From: an uncultured Lachnospiraceae bacterium
GTDB lineage: Bacteria; Bacillota; Clostridia; Lachnospirales; Lachnospiraceae
DNA: 64,000 bases
Assembly (NCBI GenBank): GCA_946554445.1
Contig: CAMNSD010000003.1
Span: 124,001 to 188,000, forward strand
Direction of reading: 5' to 3'
The position numbers and the translations under genes were made by a program. Below the pieces are notes generated by a model. It was given only the letters and a program-made list of their open reading frames with translations. It was not told the origin of the DNA and searched no databases. The first letter of the stretch is position 1, and every line of letters starts with the position of its first letter. Shown here in pieces: positions 36,448 to 45,828 of this stretch.

Positions 36448-37275
36448 ATGCCCTGGTGTCCGGTGTGTAAGAATGAGTATCGGGAAGGAATTGAATTCTG
36501 TGCGGAGTGCAAGGTTCCCCTTGTGGAAAGTCTGGAAGAGGAGAATTATCAGCCTTTTATCTTCGGGGAACAGGAGAAGATGATACGACTGCAAGAGTTT
36601 CTGGATTATGGAGATCCCAAAATAAAGACAAAACTTACACGGGACGAGGAGGAAGGTGTATACCGGCTTGCCGTTCTCGATCGGGACAGGAAAAATGCTG
36701 TAAAGGCAGCGCAGGTTTTTTTGATGCAGGAGTCACAGGAGCAGGAAGCGCAAGAGACAGACGCATCTGTGGAAGAAGAGGAAACAAAGTCCGGTTCTTA
36801 TCATTATTATCAGAACAGTGCTGCCAGGGCAGAAGATAATAAATCTTCCGCCTATACACTGCTGTTTGTGGGCGGCGTCGGCTTTATTGTAGTTCTCTTA
36901 ATCTTTTTTAATGTGACGCCGCTGTATCGCAACGGTGGGATTACCAAATACATGGTATGTGGTATCATGGGTGCCATGTTTATCCTGTTTATCATCTTTG
37001 GAGTCCTGTCCATGCGCAGTTCCAAGATTCTGTTCAGTAAGGCTAAGACAGAAAATTCCCTGCTGGCGGAGATGACAAGATGGTGTGAGGAAAATCTGAA
37101 TGCCGAGGAACTGGATCAGGAACTTTTCCAGGAAGAAATGCCGGAAGAACAGAAGTATTTTCTTCGGGCTGAGAAGATGAAAACGTTGATTAACGATAAA
37201 TTCATGAACCTGGACCAAGCGTTTGTGGAACATTTTGTGGATGAATATTATCAGAAATTATATGAGGGCAAATGA
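36448..37275 (+). CDS. Zinc-ribbon membrane protein of unknown function
   Basis: 275 aa. N-terminal zinc ribbon (CPVCKNEYREGIEFCAEC), an intervening soluble domain (about 30-125), two membrane segments (LLFVGGVGFIVVLLIFF and YMVCGIMGAMFILFIIFGVL) and a helical acidic C-terminus. No enzymatic motif seen. ATG 36448 has AAGGAGGG. Its stop overlaps the rlmH start by ATGA, implying translational coupling. Confidence 0.8.
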   Translation: MPWCPVCKNEYREGIEFCAECKVPLVESLEEENYQPFIFGEQEKMIRLQEFLDYGDPKIKTKLTRDEEEGVYRLAVLDRDRKNAVKAAQVFLMQESQEQEAQETDASVEEEETKSGSYHYYQNSAARAEDNKSSAYTLLFVGGVGFIVVLLIFFNVTPLYRNGGITKYMVCGIMGAMFILFIIFGVLSMRSSKILFSKAKTENSLLAEMTRWCEENLNAEELDQELFQEEMPEEQKYFLRAEKMKTLINDKFMNLDQAFVEHFVDEYYQKLYEGK

Positions 37276-37751
37276 AGATTACAGTAATCGCAGTGGGGCG
37301 TTTGAAAGAAAAATTCTACCGGGAAGCCGTGGACGAATATGTGAAACGACTCGGCCGGTATTGTAAATTGGAAATTATGCAGGTGGAGGATGAAAAAACG
37401 CCGGATAAAGCGTCGGAAATGGAGGAAGACCTGATCCGGAAGAAGGAAGCGGACAGGATATTGAAACTGCTGAAGGAAGATGCCTGTGTGGTAACTTTGG
37501 AGATTGCAGGTAAGATGTATGATTCCGAAGGCTTTGCGCATATCATAGAACAGAGGCAGACTTCCGGCGTCAGTCATATACAGTTTGTGATTGGTGGTTC
37601 TCTTGGCCTCCATGAAGAAGTGCGTAAAAAGGCTGACCTGGCGGTCAGCTTTTCTAAAATGACATTCCCGCACCAGCTGATGCGGGTTGTTTTGTTGGAA
37701 CAGATCTATCGGGCTTACCGGATCATTCAGGGAGAGCCCTATCACAAGTAG
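37272..37751 (+). CDS. rlmH: 23S rRNA pseudouridine-1915 N3-methyltransferase
   Basis: SPOUT-class SAM methyltransferase modifying helix 69 of 23S rRNA on whole ribosomes. 159 aa, exact family length; MKITVIAVGRLKEKFY at the N-terminus, FVIGGSLGLHEEV (knot SAM site) and the conserved end FPHQLMRVVLLEQIYRAYRI..G.PYHK. Coupled to the preceding membrane protein gene. Confidence 0.97.
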   Translation: MKITVIAVGRLKEKFYREAVDEYVKRLGRYCKLEIMQVEDEKTPDKASEMEEDLIRKKEADRILKLLKEDACVVTLEIAGKMYDSEGFAHIIEQRQTSGVSHIQFVIGGSLGLHEEVRKKADLAVSFSKMTFPHQLMRVVLLEQIYRAYRIIQGEPYHK

Positions 37752-37763
37752 GGAGAGACAGCT

Positions 37764-39074
37764 ATGAGAATGTATGATCTTATCATGAAAAAAAGAAACG
37801 GCGGAACATTGACGGAGGAGGAAATCAATTATATGATTTCCGAATATACGGCTGACCGGATTCCGGATTATCAGATGTCCGCCATGATGATGGCCATTTA
37901 TTTTCAGGGGATGAGCGAGGCGGAGACGGTGGCTCTTACCATGGCCATGGCACATAGCGGGGATATGATGGATCTGCGTGAAATCAATGGTATTAAAGTA
38001 GATAAACATTCCACAGGCGGTGTGGGTGACAAGACTTCCATCGCCTTGACGCCGATGGCAGCGGCCTGTGGGGTAAAGATAGCCAAGATGAGTGGCAGGG
38101 GGTTGGGGCATACCGGCGGCACCATTGATAAACTGGAAAGTTTTGCGGGCTTTTCCACCGGAATTACGGCGGAACATTTCTTGCGGCAGGTCAATGAAAT
38201 TGGCATATCTATTATGGGACAGACATTGGATATCGCGCCGGCAGATAAGAAATTGTATGCTCTGCGGGATGTGACCGCTACGGTGGATAATATGTCCCTG
38301 ATCGCTAGTTCTATCATGAGTAAGAAGCTGGCTTCCGGAGCGGATGCTATTGTATTGGACGTGAAGACCGGCAGCGGCGCTTTCATGAAAGAGGAGGCGG
38401 ACGCCTTTGCCCTGGCAAATGAGATGGTCTCCATAGGCAACAGGGCTGGCAGAAAGACGATTGCTGTGGTGTCGGATATGGATCAACCCCTGGGTTGTGC
38501 CGTGGGTAATGCGCTGGAGGTGCAGGAGGCCATAGCTACCCTGAAAGGGGAAGGGCCGGCAGACTTTACGGAATTGTGCATGACGCTGGGAACTTATATG
38601 TTGATTGCCGCCGGTCGTGTCAAAGAGGAACAGGAGGCAAGGGCGATGCTTGCCAAGGTTATCTCGGATGGCAGCGCCTTAAATAAACTGGAACAGTTCG
38701 TGCAGGCCCAGGGTGGCAATCCGGAGGCAGTACGGAATCCAGCCCTTTTGCCAAAGGCAGACATCGTGGAGGAGATTCCTTCGCCCTGTTCTGGTTATGT
38801 GAAAAAGATAGATTGTGAGGAAATTGGCATCTGTTCCCTGATTCTGGGCGGCGGCCGGGAGACCAAAGAGAGTGTGATCGATCTGTCGGTAGGGCTGATC
38901 CTGCATAAGAAGGTGGGAGATTATGTGGAGGCGGGACAGTCCCTGGCCACAATTCACGCCAATGATAGACAGAAGTTCATGGCGGCAAAAGAGAGATTCT
39001 TGAAAGCCTATCATATAACCACAGAGGAGGTAACGAAGAAGCCGTTGATCAAGGGCTTGGTGACGGATTCATAA
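37764..39074 (+). CDS. pdp: Pyrimidine-nucleoside phosphorylase
   Basis: Phosphorolysis of uridine/thymidine/deoxyuridine to base and (deoxy)ribose-1-phosphate for salvage. 436 aa; signature KHSTGGVGDKTSIALTPMAAACG, SGRGLGHTGGTIDKLE and DVKTGSGAFM are intact, and the C-terminal alpha/beta domain is complete. Glycosyltransferase family 3 fold. Twelve bases after rlmH. Thymidine phosphorylase (deoA) is a close relative; the 436-aa length and Firmicute context favour Pdp. Confidence 0.93.
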   Translation: MRMYDLIMKKRNGGTLTEEEINYMISEYTADRIPDYQMSAMMMAIYFQGMSEAETVALTMAMAHSGDMMDLREINGIKVDKHSTGGVGDKTSIALTPMAAACGVKIAKMSGRGLGHTGGTIDKLESFAGFSTGITAEHFLRQVNEIGISIMGQTLDIAPADKKLYALRDVTATVDNMSLIASSIMSKKLASGADAIVLDVKTGSGAFMKEEADAFALANEMVSIGNRAGRKTIAVVSDMDQPLGCAVGNALEVQEAIATLKGEGPADFTELCMTLGTYMLIAAGRVKEEQEARAMLAKVISDGSALNKLEQFVQAQGGNPEAVRNPALLPKADIVEEIPSPCSGYVKKIDCEEIGICSLILGGGRETKESVIDLSVGLILHKKVGDYVEAGQSLATIHANDRQKFMAAKERFLKAYHITTEEVTKKPLIKGLVTDS

Positions 39075-39102
39075 AATTGGGAACCGTAACATATACTGTA
39101 CC

Positions 39103-39402
39103 ATGAAAAGAAATCATAGACGGCCACCTTTTAAAACGCTATCCGATTCCAAAGAACTGATCGTGGAATCATTAAAACTCCCCAAGGATACGATGCTTGG
39201 GGCTGCCATTGTCACTGTTACGGGCAACAGAGAGGCTTTGATTGAAAATTACAAGGGAATCTTGGAATATACCACGGAATCTATTGTCCTGCAGGGCAAA
39301 AACTGTAAAATTTGTTTTGAGGGAAAAGAACTTTCCATAGATTATTATACCAATGAAGACATGAAAATAAGCGGTATGATCGATGCGGTGAGATATTTTT
39401 AA
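39103..39402 (+). CDS. yqfC: Sporulation protein YqfC (YabP family)
   Basis: 99 aa YabP/YqfC-family protein expressed in the mother cell in Bacillus. The family core is visible: LPKDTMLGAAIVTVTGNREALIENYKGILEYT, ending with GMIDAVRYF. It is immediately followed by yqfD, the usual partner. The ribosome site before ATG 39103 is weak, so the start is taken from the ORF and family length. Confidence 0.9.
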   Translation: MKRNHRRPPFKTLSDSKELIVESLKLPKDTMLGAAIVTVTGNREALIENYKGILEYTTESIVLQGKNCKICFEGKELSIDYYTNEDMKISGMIDAVRYF

Positions 39403-39415
39403 TCTGGAGGGTGCC

Positions 39416-40663
39416 ATGCTTCATTGGATACAGTATATCAGGGGTTACGTGACCATCAAAGTGTGGGGATATTCTGCCGAACGGCTTTTGAATCTTTGTG
39501 GGAACCATGATATTTTAGTCTGGGGGATCAAGGATCACGGCGATTATCATACCATGAATATTAGTGTGAGGGGTTTTTTTGCGTTAAAGCCCCTGTTAAA
39601 GAAGACAGGAACCAGGGCAGCCGTCTTACAAAGATATGGACTGCCTTTTTTTGTGTCCAAAATGTATCGGCGTAAGATTTTTGTGATCGGGCTGGTGGGC
39701 TGTATGCTGTTCTGGATTTTGACCTCTGGTTATATCTGGAATATTAAGATTGACGGCAATTTTGCACTGACGGAGGATGTGCTCCTGGATTATTTGGAAG
39801 AACAAGGCGTACATACCGCCATGAAAAAGAGCGGCCTGCAGATAGAGGAACTGGAACGGGCGCTCCGGGAGGATTATGACATCATCACCTGGACTTCCGT
39901 ACAGCTTGACGGAACAACCCTCTTAGTCCACATCAAGGAAAATGAGATGCCAGAATATGACCAGTCTGGTCAATCACAGAATGATAGGGGAATGGATCTG
40001 ATTGCAGATAGGTCCGGTACAGTATCCTATATCATCACCAGAAGCGGTGTACCCCAGGTGGCGTTGGGGGATAGGGTGGAGAAAGGGGATGTGCTGGTGA
40101 GCGGTGCGGTTCCGGTCTACAATGAGGACACTACAGTACGCAAATATCAGTTTGTCCAATCAGACGCCGATATTATCCTGCGTTATGGAGAAGATATCTC
40201 TGTAGAGCAAAGTGTGTTTTATGAGGAGAAACAATACACGGGAGAAGAGCAGAAAATCTATGTGCTGGGGACCGGGGACCGGGAATGGAGCCTGCGGTTT
40301 AGAAAGATCCCCTATGCTGCCTATGACAGCAGCGAGGAGAAGAAGCAGTTGAAGCTGTTGGACCATCTGTATCTGCCGTTTACTTATGGGCATAAGATTG
40401 TCAAAGAGTACGAAATAACGGAACAGAAACATACGGAAGAAGAGATGAAAACTCTGATGCAGGAGGCGTGGGATAAAATTATCACAACTTTAGACGAAAA
40501 AGGGGTACAAATTGCCGAAAAAAATGTTACAATAAAAAAGAATGATAAAAAATGGGTGTTGACTGCCCATATGCAGCTTGAGGAAGCGGCGGTGAAGCTG
40601 GCGCCCACCAGCATAGAGCCTGTGCTGGAAGAAAAGACACAGGATGAGACGCCAGTAGAATAA
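39416..40663 (+). CDS. yqfD: Sporulation protein YqfD
   Basis: Membrane-anchored sporulation protein, 415 aa. N-terminal domain (about 1-85), a membrane segment (IFVIGLVGCMLFWILTSGYIW), then a FtsQ/POTRA-like external region (IDGNFALTEDVLLDYLEEQGV) and a C-terminal domain. GGAGG precedes ATG 39416. It follows yqfC and precedes phoH as in many Clostridia. Confidence 0.92.
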   Translation: MLHWIQYIRGYVTIKVWGYSAERLLNLCGNHDILVWGIKDHGDYHTMNISVRGFFALKPLLKKTGTRAAVLQRYGLPFFVSKMYRRKIFVIGLVGCMLFWILTSGYIWNIKIDGNFALTEDVLLDYLEEQGVHTAMKKSGLQIEELERALREDYDIITWTSVQLDGTTLLVHIKENEMPEYDQSGQSQNDRGMDLIADRSGTVSYIITRSGVPQVALGDRVEKGDVLVSGAVPVYNEDTTVRKYQFVQSDADIILRYGEDISVEQSVFYEEKQYTGEEQKIYVLGTGDREWSLRFRKIPYAAYDSSEEKKQLKLLDHLYLPFTYGHKIVKEYEITEQKHTEEEMKTLMQEAWDKIITTLDEKGVQIAEKNVTIKKNDKKWVLTAHMQLEEAAVKLAPTSIEPVLEEKTQDETPVE

Positions 40664-40693
40664 ATGGTAATCCGGAAAGGCGATATCGTAAAC

Positions 40694-41704
40694 ATGGGAG
40701 AATATACCGTCAGTATAGATGTACCTGCAGCGCACATGCAGAATCTTTTTGGACAATTTGATTCCCATATCAAAAAGATTGAGGATGACCTGCATGTGAT
40801 GATCATAAACAGGGACGGCGCGGTGCGTGTGACCGGGAAACAGGAATCCGTGGAACAGGCGGCCAGCATTGTCAAGGAACTTCTGGCCCTGTCAGAGAGA
40901 GGAAATGTGTTGGAAGAGCAGAGTGTAGAATATGCCATAGAACTTGGCCGGGAACATCATGAAGATATGCTGTTGGAGATGGACAGCGACTGTATCTGTC
41001 ACACGGTAAGCGGCAAACCGATCAAACCAAAGACTTTGGGACAGAAACAATATGTGGATGCCATAAGAGATCACATGATCGTATTCGGAATCGGACCGGC
41101 AGGTACGGGCAAGACCTATCTGGCTATGGCTATGGCTGTGACAGCTTTTAAAAACAATGAGGTGAATCGTATCATCCTCACCAGACCGGCGATTGAGGCC
41201 GGAGAAAAGCTGGGATTCCTGCCGGGAGATTTGCAGAGCAAAGTGGATCCTTATCTTAGGCCGCTCTATGACGCCCTCTATCAAATCATGGGGGCGGAGA
41301 GTTTTGCCAAAAATACGGAGAAGGGGCTGATTGAGGTGGCACCGCTCGCCTATATGCGTGGCAGGACGCTGGACAACGCCTATATTATCCTGGATGAGGC
41401 TCAGAACACGACGCCGGCGCAGATGAAGATGTTTCTGACACGTATCGGTTTTGGTTCCAAAGTGGTGGTTACAGGGGACGCTTCCCAGAAAGATTTGGCG
41501 CCGGACGCCAAATCAGGTTTGGATGTGGCGGCCAGGGTATTGTCTAAAATAGACGACATTGCTTTCTGCAAATTATCCAGTAAGGACGTGGTAAGACATC
41601 CTTTGGTACAAAAGATTGTTAAGGCTTATGATGATTATGAGGCCAGGGAAGCAAGATACAGCGAAAAAAAGAGAAACAGGAACTATGAACGTGGAAAAAA
41701 ATAA
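40694..41704 (+). CDS. phoH: PhoH-like ATPase
   Basis: Cytoplasmic P-loop ATPase, about 336 aa. An N-terminal KH-like segment (about 1-75) is followed by the PhoH core: Walker A GIGPAGTGKTYLAMAMA, Walker B AYIILDEAQNTTPAQMKMFLTR, and VTGDASQKDL. ATG 40694 is preferred; ATG 40664 abuts the yqfD stop with no ribosome site. It overlaps the following gene's start. Role in RNA metabolism is assumed from the ybeY neighbourhood. Confidence 0.93.
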   Translation: MGEYTVSIDVPAAHMQNLFGQFDSHIKKIEDDLHVMIINRDGAVRVTGKQESVEQAASIVKELLALSERGNVLEEQSVEYAIELGREHHEDMLLEMDSDCICHTVSGKPIKPKTLGQKQYVDAIRDHMIVFGIGPAGTGKTYLAMAMAVTAFKNNEVNRIILTRPAIEAGEKLGFLPGDLQSKVDPYLRPLYDALYQIMGAESFAKNTEKGLIEVAPLAYMRGRTLDNAYIILDEAQNTTPAQMKMFLTRIGFGSKVVVTGDASQKDLAPDAKSGLDVAARVLSKIDDIAFCKLSSKDVVRHPLVQKIVKAYDDYEAREARYSEKKRNRNYERGKK

Positions 41705-42890
41705 GAAGAATGTCTGGAAAAGAATAGTAATTTTTATGCTGATGTTTTTTGTAGCTGGGTGCATCGTATACTCGGGCTGCCTGCTTTATCAGAACAAACC
41801 TGCCATGATGCTGCGCAATATTGTGATGGTGCTGACTGGTACAGGTATTGTGATCTTTTCATTTGTTTTAAGTGAGATCAACGGGTTTTTCATCTATCAC
41901 AATGAAGGACGATACGGCAGATTCGCGCTGATGTATCTGATCAGTTTGTCAGCCGCCATACTTTTGCCATATCTTCCGGTATCGGGTTGGCCGTTCTTGG
42001 TGATCTTTGTGCTGCTGGGGGTGTTCAGTAACGGTATGACAGGATTGGCGGCAGGAAGCCTGTGTCTGCTTCTTTCCGTCAATTTTGCGAATTGTGACTA
42101 TACGGTTTTCTGGTTGTATTTTATCAGCGGATTGGCTGGTATCCTAGTGTTTAGTGTGATCGATGATGATTTTAGGGTTGGCCTTCCACTGCTCATCTCC
42201 ATATTGATACTGGCTTTGTGCCTGATGGCCAATGTGATTTTATTTGTAAATGCGAAACTGGCGATCGGACAGTTTATGATTCCGGCGGTCAATCTGATGG
42301 TTTCCTGTATCCTGTTGTTAGTCAGTCTAAAAATGTTCAGTTCCACAGTGATACACCGTTATCGGGAAAAGTACATGGAGATCAACGATCCAGAATGTCC
42401 GTTATTGGTACAGCTTAAGGAAATGTCCAAGGATGAGTACTATCATGCAATCCATACGGCTTATCTGGGCGACAAGATTGCCAAAAGTCTGGAAATTGAC
42501 GATGCTGCTGTAAAAGCCTGCGGATATTATCACAGGATCGGTACCCTGAAAGGGGAGAATACCTGGGAGAATGTATCGTCCATCTGTGATGAATACCATT
42601 TTCCGCCCAAGACAAAAAGTATCTTAAAGGAATATGTGGATACGAATTCCAAGGTGATATCCAAGGAAACGATCGTTGTGCTCTTTGCGGACTGTATTGT
42701 TTCTTCCATCCTTTATTTGTTTGAGAAAGATCCCAAGGCGGAACTTGATTATGAGCAGCTGATCGATACGGTATTCCAGAAGAAATTTGAGACAGACGAG
42801 CTGTGGGGCAATGAGATTTCGCTGGCCCAGCTTCATGAGATGAAACGGATTTTTGTCCAGGAGAAACTTTACTATGACTTCTTACGTTGA
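41685..42890 (+). CDS. PgpH-like membrane protein with degenerate HD domain
   Basis: Occupies the position of pgpH/yqfF (cyclic-di-AMP phosphodiesterase) between phoH and ybeY, but is only about 401 aa rather than about 700. It has several membrane segments (about residues 12-215) and a C-terminal HD-like domain; the large extracellular 7TMR-HDED region appears absent. The domain aligns by eye with PgpH, yet the HD dipeptide is HR (GYYHRIGTL for YYHDIGK) and the later HH appears as YV (ILKEYVDTN). Metal binding and hydrolysis are therefore probably lost; it may sense or regulate. ATG 41685, after CAGGAA, overlaps phoH by 20 bases. Confidence 0.8.
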   Translation: MNVEKNKKNVWKRIVIFMLMFFVAGCIVYSGCLLYQNKPAMMLRNIVMVLTGTGIVIFSFVLSEINGFFIYHNEGRYGRFALMYLISLSAAILLPYLPVSGWPFLVIFVLLGVFSNGMTGLAAGSLCLLLSVNFANCDYTVFWLYFISGLAGILVFSVIDDDFRVGLPLLISILILALCLMANVILFVNAKLAIGQFMIPAVNLMVSCILLLVSLKMFSSTVIHRYREKYMEINDPECPLLVQLKEMSKDEYYHAIHTAYLGDKIAKSLEIDDAAVKACGYYHRIGTLKGENTWENVSSICDEYHFPPKTKSILKEYVDTNSKVISKETIVVLFADCIVSSILYLFEKDPKAELDYEQLIDTVFQKKFETDELWGNEISLAQLHEMKRIFVQEKLYYDFLR

Positions 42891-43374
42891 GAATGAGACA
42901 GATAGGACCTTTCCCTTCGATATCAGGGAGCTCTTAAACAAGATCATGGAACAGGTTATGGAGTTAGAAGGCTGTCCCTATGAGACGTCTGTGAACCTTT
43001 TGATCACTGATAATGAAGGGATCCGGGCATACAACAGAGACTACAGAAAGATAGACAAGGAGACGGATGTACTCTCGTTTCCCAATCTTTTCTTTGAGAA
43101 CGCCGGGGATTTTTCTTTTGCAGAAGAAAATGAGGCGGATTGTTTCGATCCGGAAAGCGGGGAACTTTTGTTAGGGGATATCATCCTTTCTGCAGACCGT
43201 ATCCTGGAACAGGCCGAAGCTTATGGACACAGTCTGCTGCGGGAATTTGCTTTTTTGACTGCCCATAGTATGTTTCATTTATGCGGTTATGACCATATGG
43301 AGCCGGAGGAGGCTGTCGTGATGGAGCAAAAACAGGAAGAAGTATTGCAAAGACTGCATATTACAAGAGGATAA
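42874..43374 (+). CDS. ybeY: Endoribonuclease YbeY
   Basis: Single-strand-specific metalloendoribonuclease for 16S rRNA 3' maturation and ribosome quality control, about 166 aa. The zinc motif H-x3-H-x5-H is intact (AHSMFHLCGYDH), with KETDVLSFPN and LLGDIILS upstream. ATG 42874, with AGGAG upstream, overlaps the pgpH-like gene end; the track's 42853 start is longer and less likely. Normally followed by dgkA, which is absent here. Confidence 0.95.
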   Translation: MTSYVENETDRTFPFDIRELLNKIMEQVMELEGCPYETSVNLLITDNEGIRAYNRDYRKIDKETDVLSFPNLFFENAGDFSFAEENEADCFDPESGELLLGDIILSADRILEQAEAYGHSLLREFAFLTAHSMFHLCGYDHMEPEEAVVMEQKQEEVLQRLHITRG

Positions 43375-43380
43375 ACGGTA

Positions 43381-45045
43381 ATGCGTATACAACTGATGAT
43401 GAAAAATATGAAAAACCAGATTGCTATGCTTGCAGGAATCATTTCTTATATGATTCTTCTGTTGATGCGGATTCCCCTGGCCAATATTATAGGCGATGCG
43501 GGAATCGGGCTGTTTGCCCCGGCCTTTGAATTATATATATTGACTACCTTGATTACTTCTTATAGCATGTCCAGGGCTATGTCGGGACTGATCCGTTACC
43601 GGGTGAAACGGGAGCGGTATCGCAACGCCGGTAAGGTGTTTCATACAGCCTTTCTTATGGATTTGTTTATCAGCATTGTGGCCGCCGTTTTGTTGCTGTT
43701 TTTGTCGTCTATGATTGCGGATATCCTGATATTGGAACATTTAAGCCGTATGGCGGTTTTAGCGGCGGCTCCTGCCGTTGTCTTTGCGGCGTTGATTGGC
43801 TCCTTCAGGGGATATTTTAATGGATATGGTTTGGGCATTCTGGTGGCGCACTCTCATTATGTGGAAAAGATATCCATGGCCATCAGTGTACTTTTATGTG
43901 GCAATGCTTTTCAGAAATACGGAGAAAATGTGGCAGCTCTGTTACAGTCGGAGGCTTATGCTTACGCTTACGGGGCGTTGGGGGCTATGGTGGGTGTGAC
44001 AGTTTCACAGGTTATCACCACCCTTTATCTGTTAGTGATTTATGCGGTCTATTCGGTCACATTGCGAGGCAGGCTGGGGCAGGACGGCAGTAAGCGTTTG
44101 GAGACATCGTACTCCATGCAGAAGATGATTTTATCCAGTTTGATTCCACTTTCCCTAATCACAGTGTTTTCCAACCTTTATATGTTGATCGATCAGCGGT
44201 TCTTTAACTACTGTATGAATATGACGGAACTGGGCGATGTGCGCACCAGACATTGGGGCAGTTATTATGGCAGGTTCGCCGTTCTGATCGGGCTGGGGGC
44301 GGCCCTTTGTTGTCTGGCAGTTCATTCTCTAGTCGGAAAGATTGGCAATGCTTATGACAGGGAAGAGTACAGACCTATGCGGGATCGTATCAGCAGGGCG
44401 GTACGCCGGCTGAGTATCGTTGCTTTTCCGGCAGCCATCTATCTGGCGGTGCTTGCAGAATTGTTTGTCAGACTTTCTTATGGCAAAAAATCAGCCAGCA
44501 TTGCGGCGAAGGAAGCCTGCAATCTGCTGACGCCAGTGCTGCATATGGGAGTAGTTGTCATTGTGCTGTTTGGCTTTTCTTTTCTATTAGGACAGATATT
44601 ATATAAGCTGAATATGGTGCGGGAACTTTTCTTTACTGCCGTGATTTCTTTCCTGGTTCATCTTGTGGCCGGTTATCTGCTGGTGCATAAGCTGCTGCTT
44701 GGCATGAATGGACTGGTGGGGGCGTTGATTCTTATGTTTGGCGCCTACGCGGCTCTTTCGTTTTTTTTCATGGACAGGCGTATCCGTTATCGACAGGATT
44801 GGTTTACCGGCATTATTTTTCCGGCGGTTGCCGCTGGTATATCCGGGGTGGTAGTTTTTCTACTACGGTTGGTCCTTGTGGAACCGGCCGGCGACTTGAT
44901 CACGATTTTGGTGGCTCTTTTGGCCGGCGTATTTATTTATATTTTCCTGCTTATGGTGTTCCGGGTGATAGGAGAGGCGGAACTTTCCAAGATGCCGCTG
45001 GGATTCTTCTTTATCCTGCTGGGTAAGAATCTGGGGATTTTATAA
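43381..45045 (+). CDS. Polysaccharide/lipid II flippase-like membrane protein (SpoVB/MurJ superfamily)
   Basis: Polytopic membrane protein of 554 aa with about 14 hydrophobic segments, MOP-exporter superfamily. Typical are the first helices with alternating glycine/proline (RIPLANIIGDAGIGLFAPAFELY), SFRGYFNGYG and a paired-repeat arrangement. Likely translocates a lipid-linked wall precursor; a sporulation SpoVB-type role is possible given the yqfC/yqfD context. Starts six bases after ybeY. Substrate not determinable. Confidence 0.8.
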   Translation: MRIQLMMKNMKNQIAMLAGIISYMILLLMRIPLANIIGDAGIGLFAPAFELYILTTLITSYSMSRAMSGLIRYRVKRERYRNAGKVFHTAFLMDLFISIVAAVLLLFLSSMIADILILEHLSRMAVLAAAPAVVFAALIGSFRGYFNGYGLGILVAHSHYVEKISMAISVLLCGNAFQKYGENVAALLQSEAYAYAYGALGAMVGVTVSQVITTLYLLVIYAVYSVTLRGRLGQDGSKRLETSYSMQKMILSSLIPLSLITVFSNLYMLIDQRFFNYCMNMTELGDVRTRHWGSYYGRFAVLIGLGAALCCLAVHSLVGKIGNAYDREEYRPMRDRISRAVRRLSIVAFPAAIYLAVLAELFVRLSYGKKSASIAAKEACNLLTPVLHMGVVVIVLFGFSFLLGQILYKLNMVRELFFTAVISFLVHLVAGYLLVHKLLLGMNGLVGALILMFGAYAALSFFFMDRRIRYRQDWFTGIIFPAVAAGISGVVVFLLRLVLVEPAGDLITILVALLAGVFIYIFLLMVFRVIGEAELSKMPLGFFFILLGKNLGIL

Positions 45046-45139
45046 GAATTTGCTTAAGGAAAATGCTCTAGTCTGCATAAAAATCAAGAATTGACTGATA
45101 CTGATTACAGGAAATCCGATAAGAGAGGTCAGTGATAGG

Positions 45140-45793
45140 ATGAAACTTGTAAGACGTATCAGTTTTTTACTGATTCTGTCTGCTGTCATGCTGGGGCTTG
45201 GCGGCTATGGGGCGCTGAAGGCGGAAGAGTTTTTTTATCCCCACAAATACCAGAATCTGGAAAAACAGGAACCGGTAGAGCAGACAAAACCGCAGGTGCT
45301 GGACGAACCGGAAGAAGAGCCGGTGATTGAGGCAGCTGTAGAAAAAAAACCTGTGGTGACGGCGGATACTTTGTATCTGGTGGAAACAGTGGATCTCTCG
45401 GCGGGGACGGTGGATGAGAAAGAGGAGAAGATTCCCTTCAAATATATTGGCCTGGACAGAGAAGGGCTTCTGGAAGAACTGTCCTCTTATGACGACAATC
45501 CGCCCCTGACGGAACAGGAGATGGGGTTTGAGAGCATAGAACTTACGGCTTTTTCCAAAGACCGGGTGGCTATCTGTAAATATTATCGGCCGCAGAAGGA
45601 AGACCGCGGATTCTATCTGATGGTGGCAGACCATTTCATTGTGGTTTACGAGGAAGATAAAAAGACTTTATATATGAATACGGATATTCTACTGGAGAGT
45701 TTGAGCGATGCCTTGCAGGCGGAGATTATCCGTGGCAAGCATATGGGGAGCGAAGAGGAACTGTATTATTTTCTGGAATCCTATTCCAGCTGA
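45140..45793 (+). CDS. Membrane-anchored protein with BofC-like C-terminal domain
   Basis: 217 aa. N-terminal signal-anchor (FLLILSAVMLGLGGYGALK), a Glu/Pro-rich linker and a C-terminal domain resembling the C-terminal part of BofC (FYLMVADHFIVVYEED ... MNTDILLESLSDALQAEIIRG...SEEELYYFLESYSS). BofC controls SpoIVB signalling in the forespore in Bacillus. The match is by eye and limited to the C-terminal region, so the call is tentative. Confidence 0.6.
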   Translation: MKLVRRISFLLILSAVMLGLGGYGALKAEEFFYPHKYQNLEKQEPVEQTKPQVLDEPEEEPVIEAAVEKKPVVTADTLYLVETVDLSAGTVDEKEEKIPFKYIGLDREGLLEELSSYDDNPPLTEQEMGFESIELTAFSKDRVAICKYYRPQKEDRGFYLMVADHFIVVYEEDKKTLYMNTDILLESLSDALQAEIIRGKHMGSEEELYYFLESYSS

Positions 45794-45828
45794 GGGTGGG
45801 AGGACAGTGTAATAATGGGGGATTCGTT

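Noticed and set aside
37251-38486. 411-aa minus-strand ORF opposite rlmH and pdp
   Set aside because: Spans two well-conserved genes on the other strand and shows no recognisable motif.
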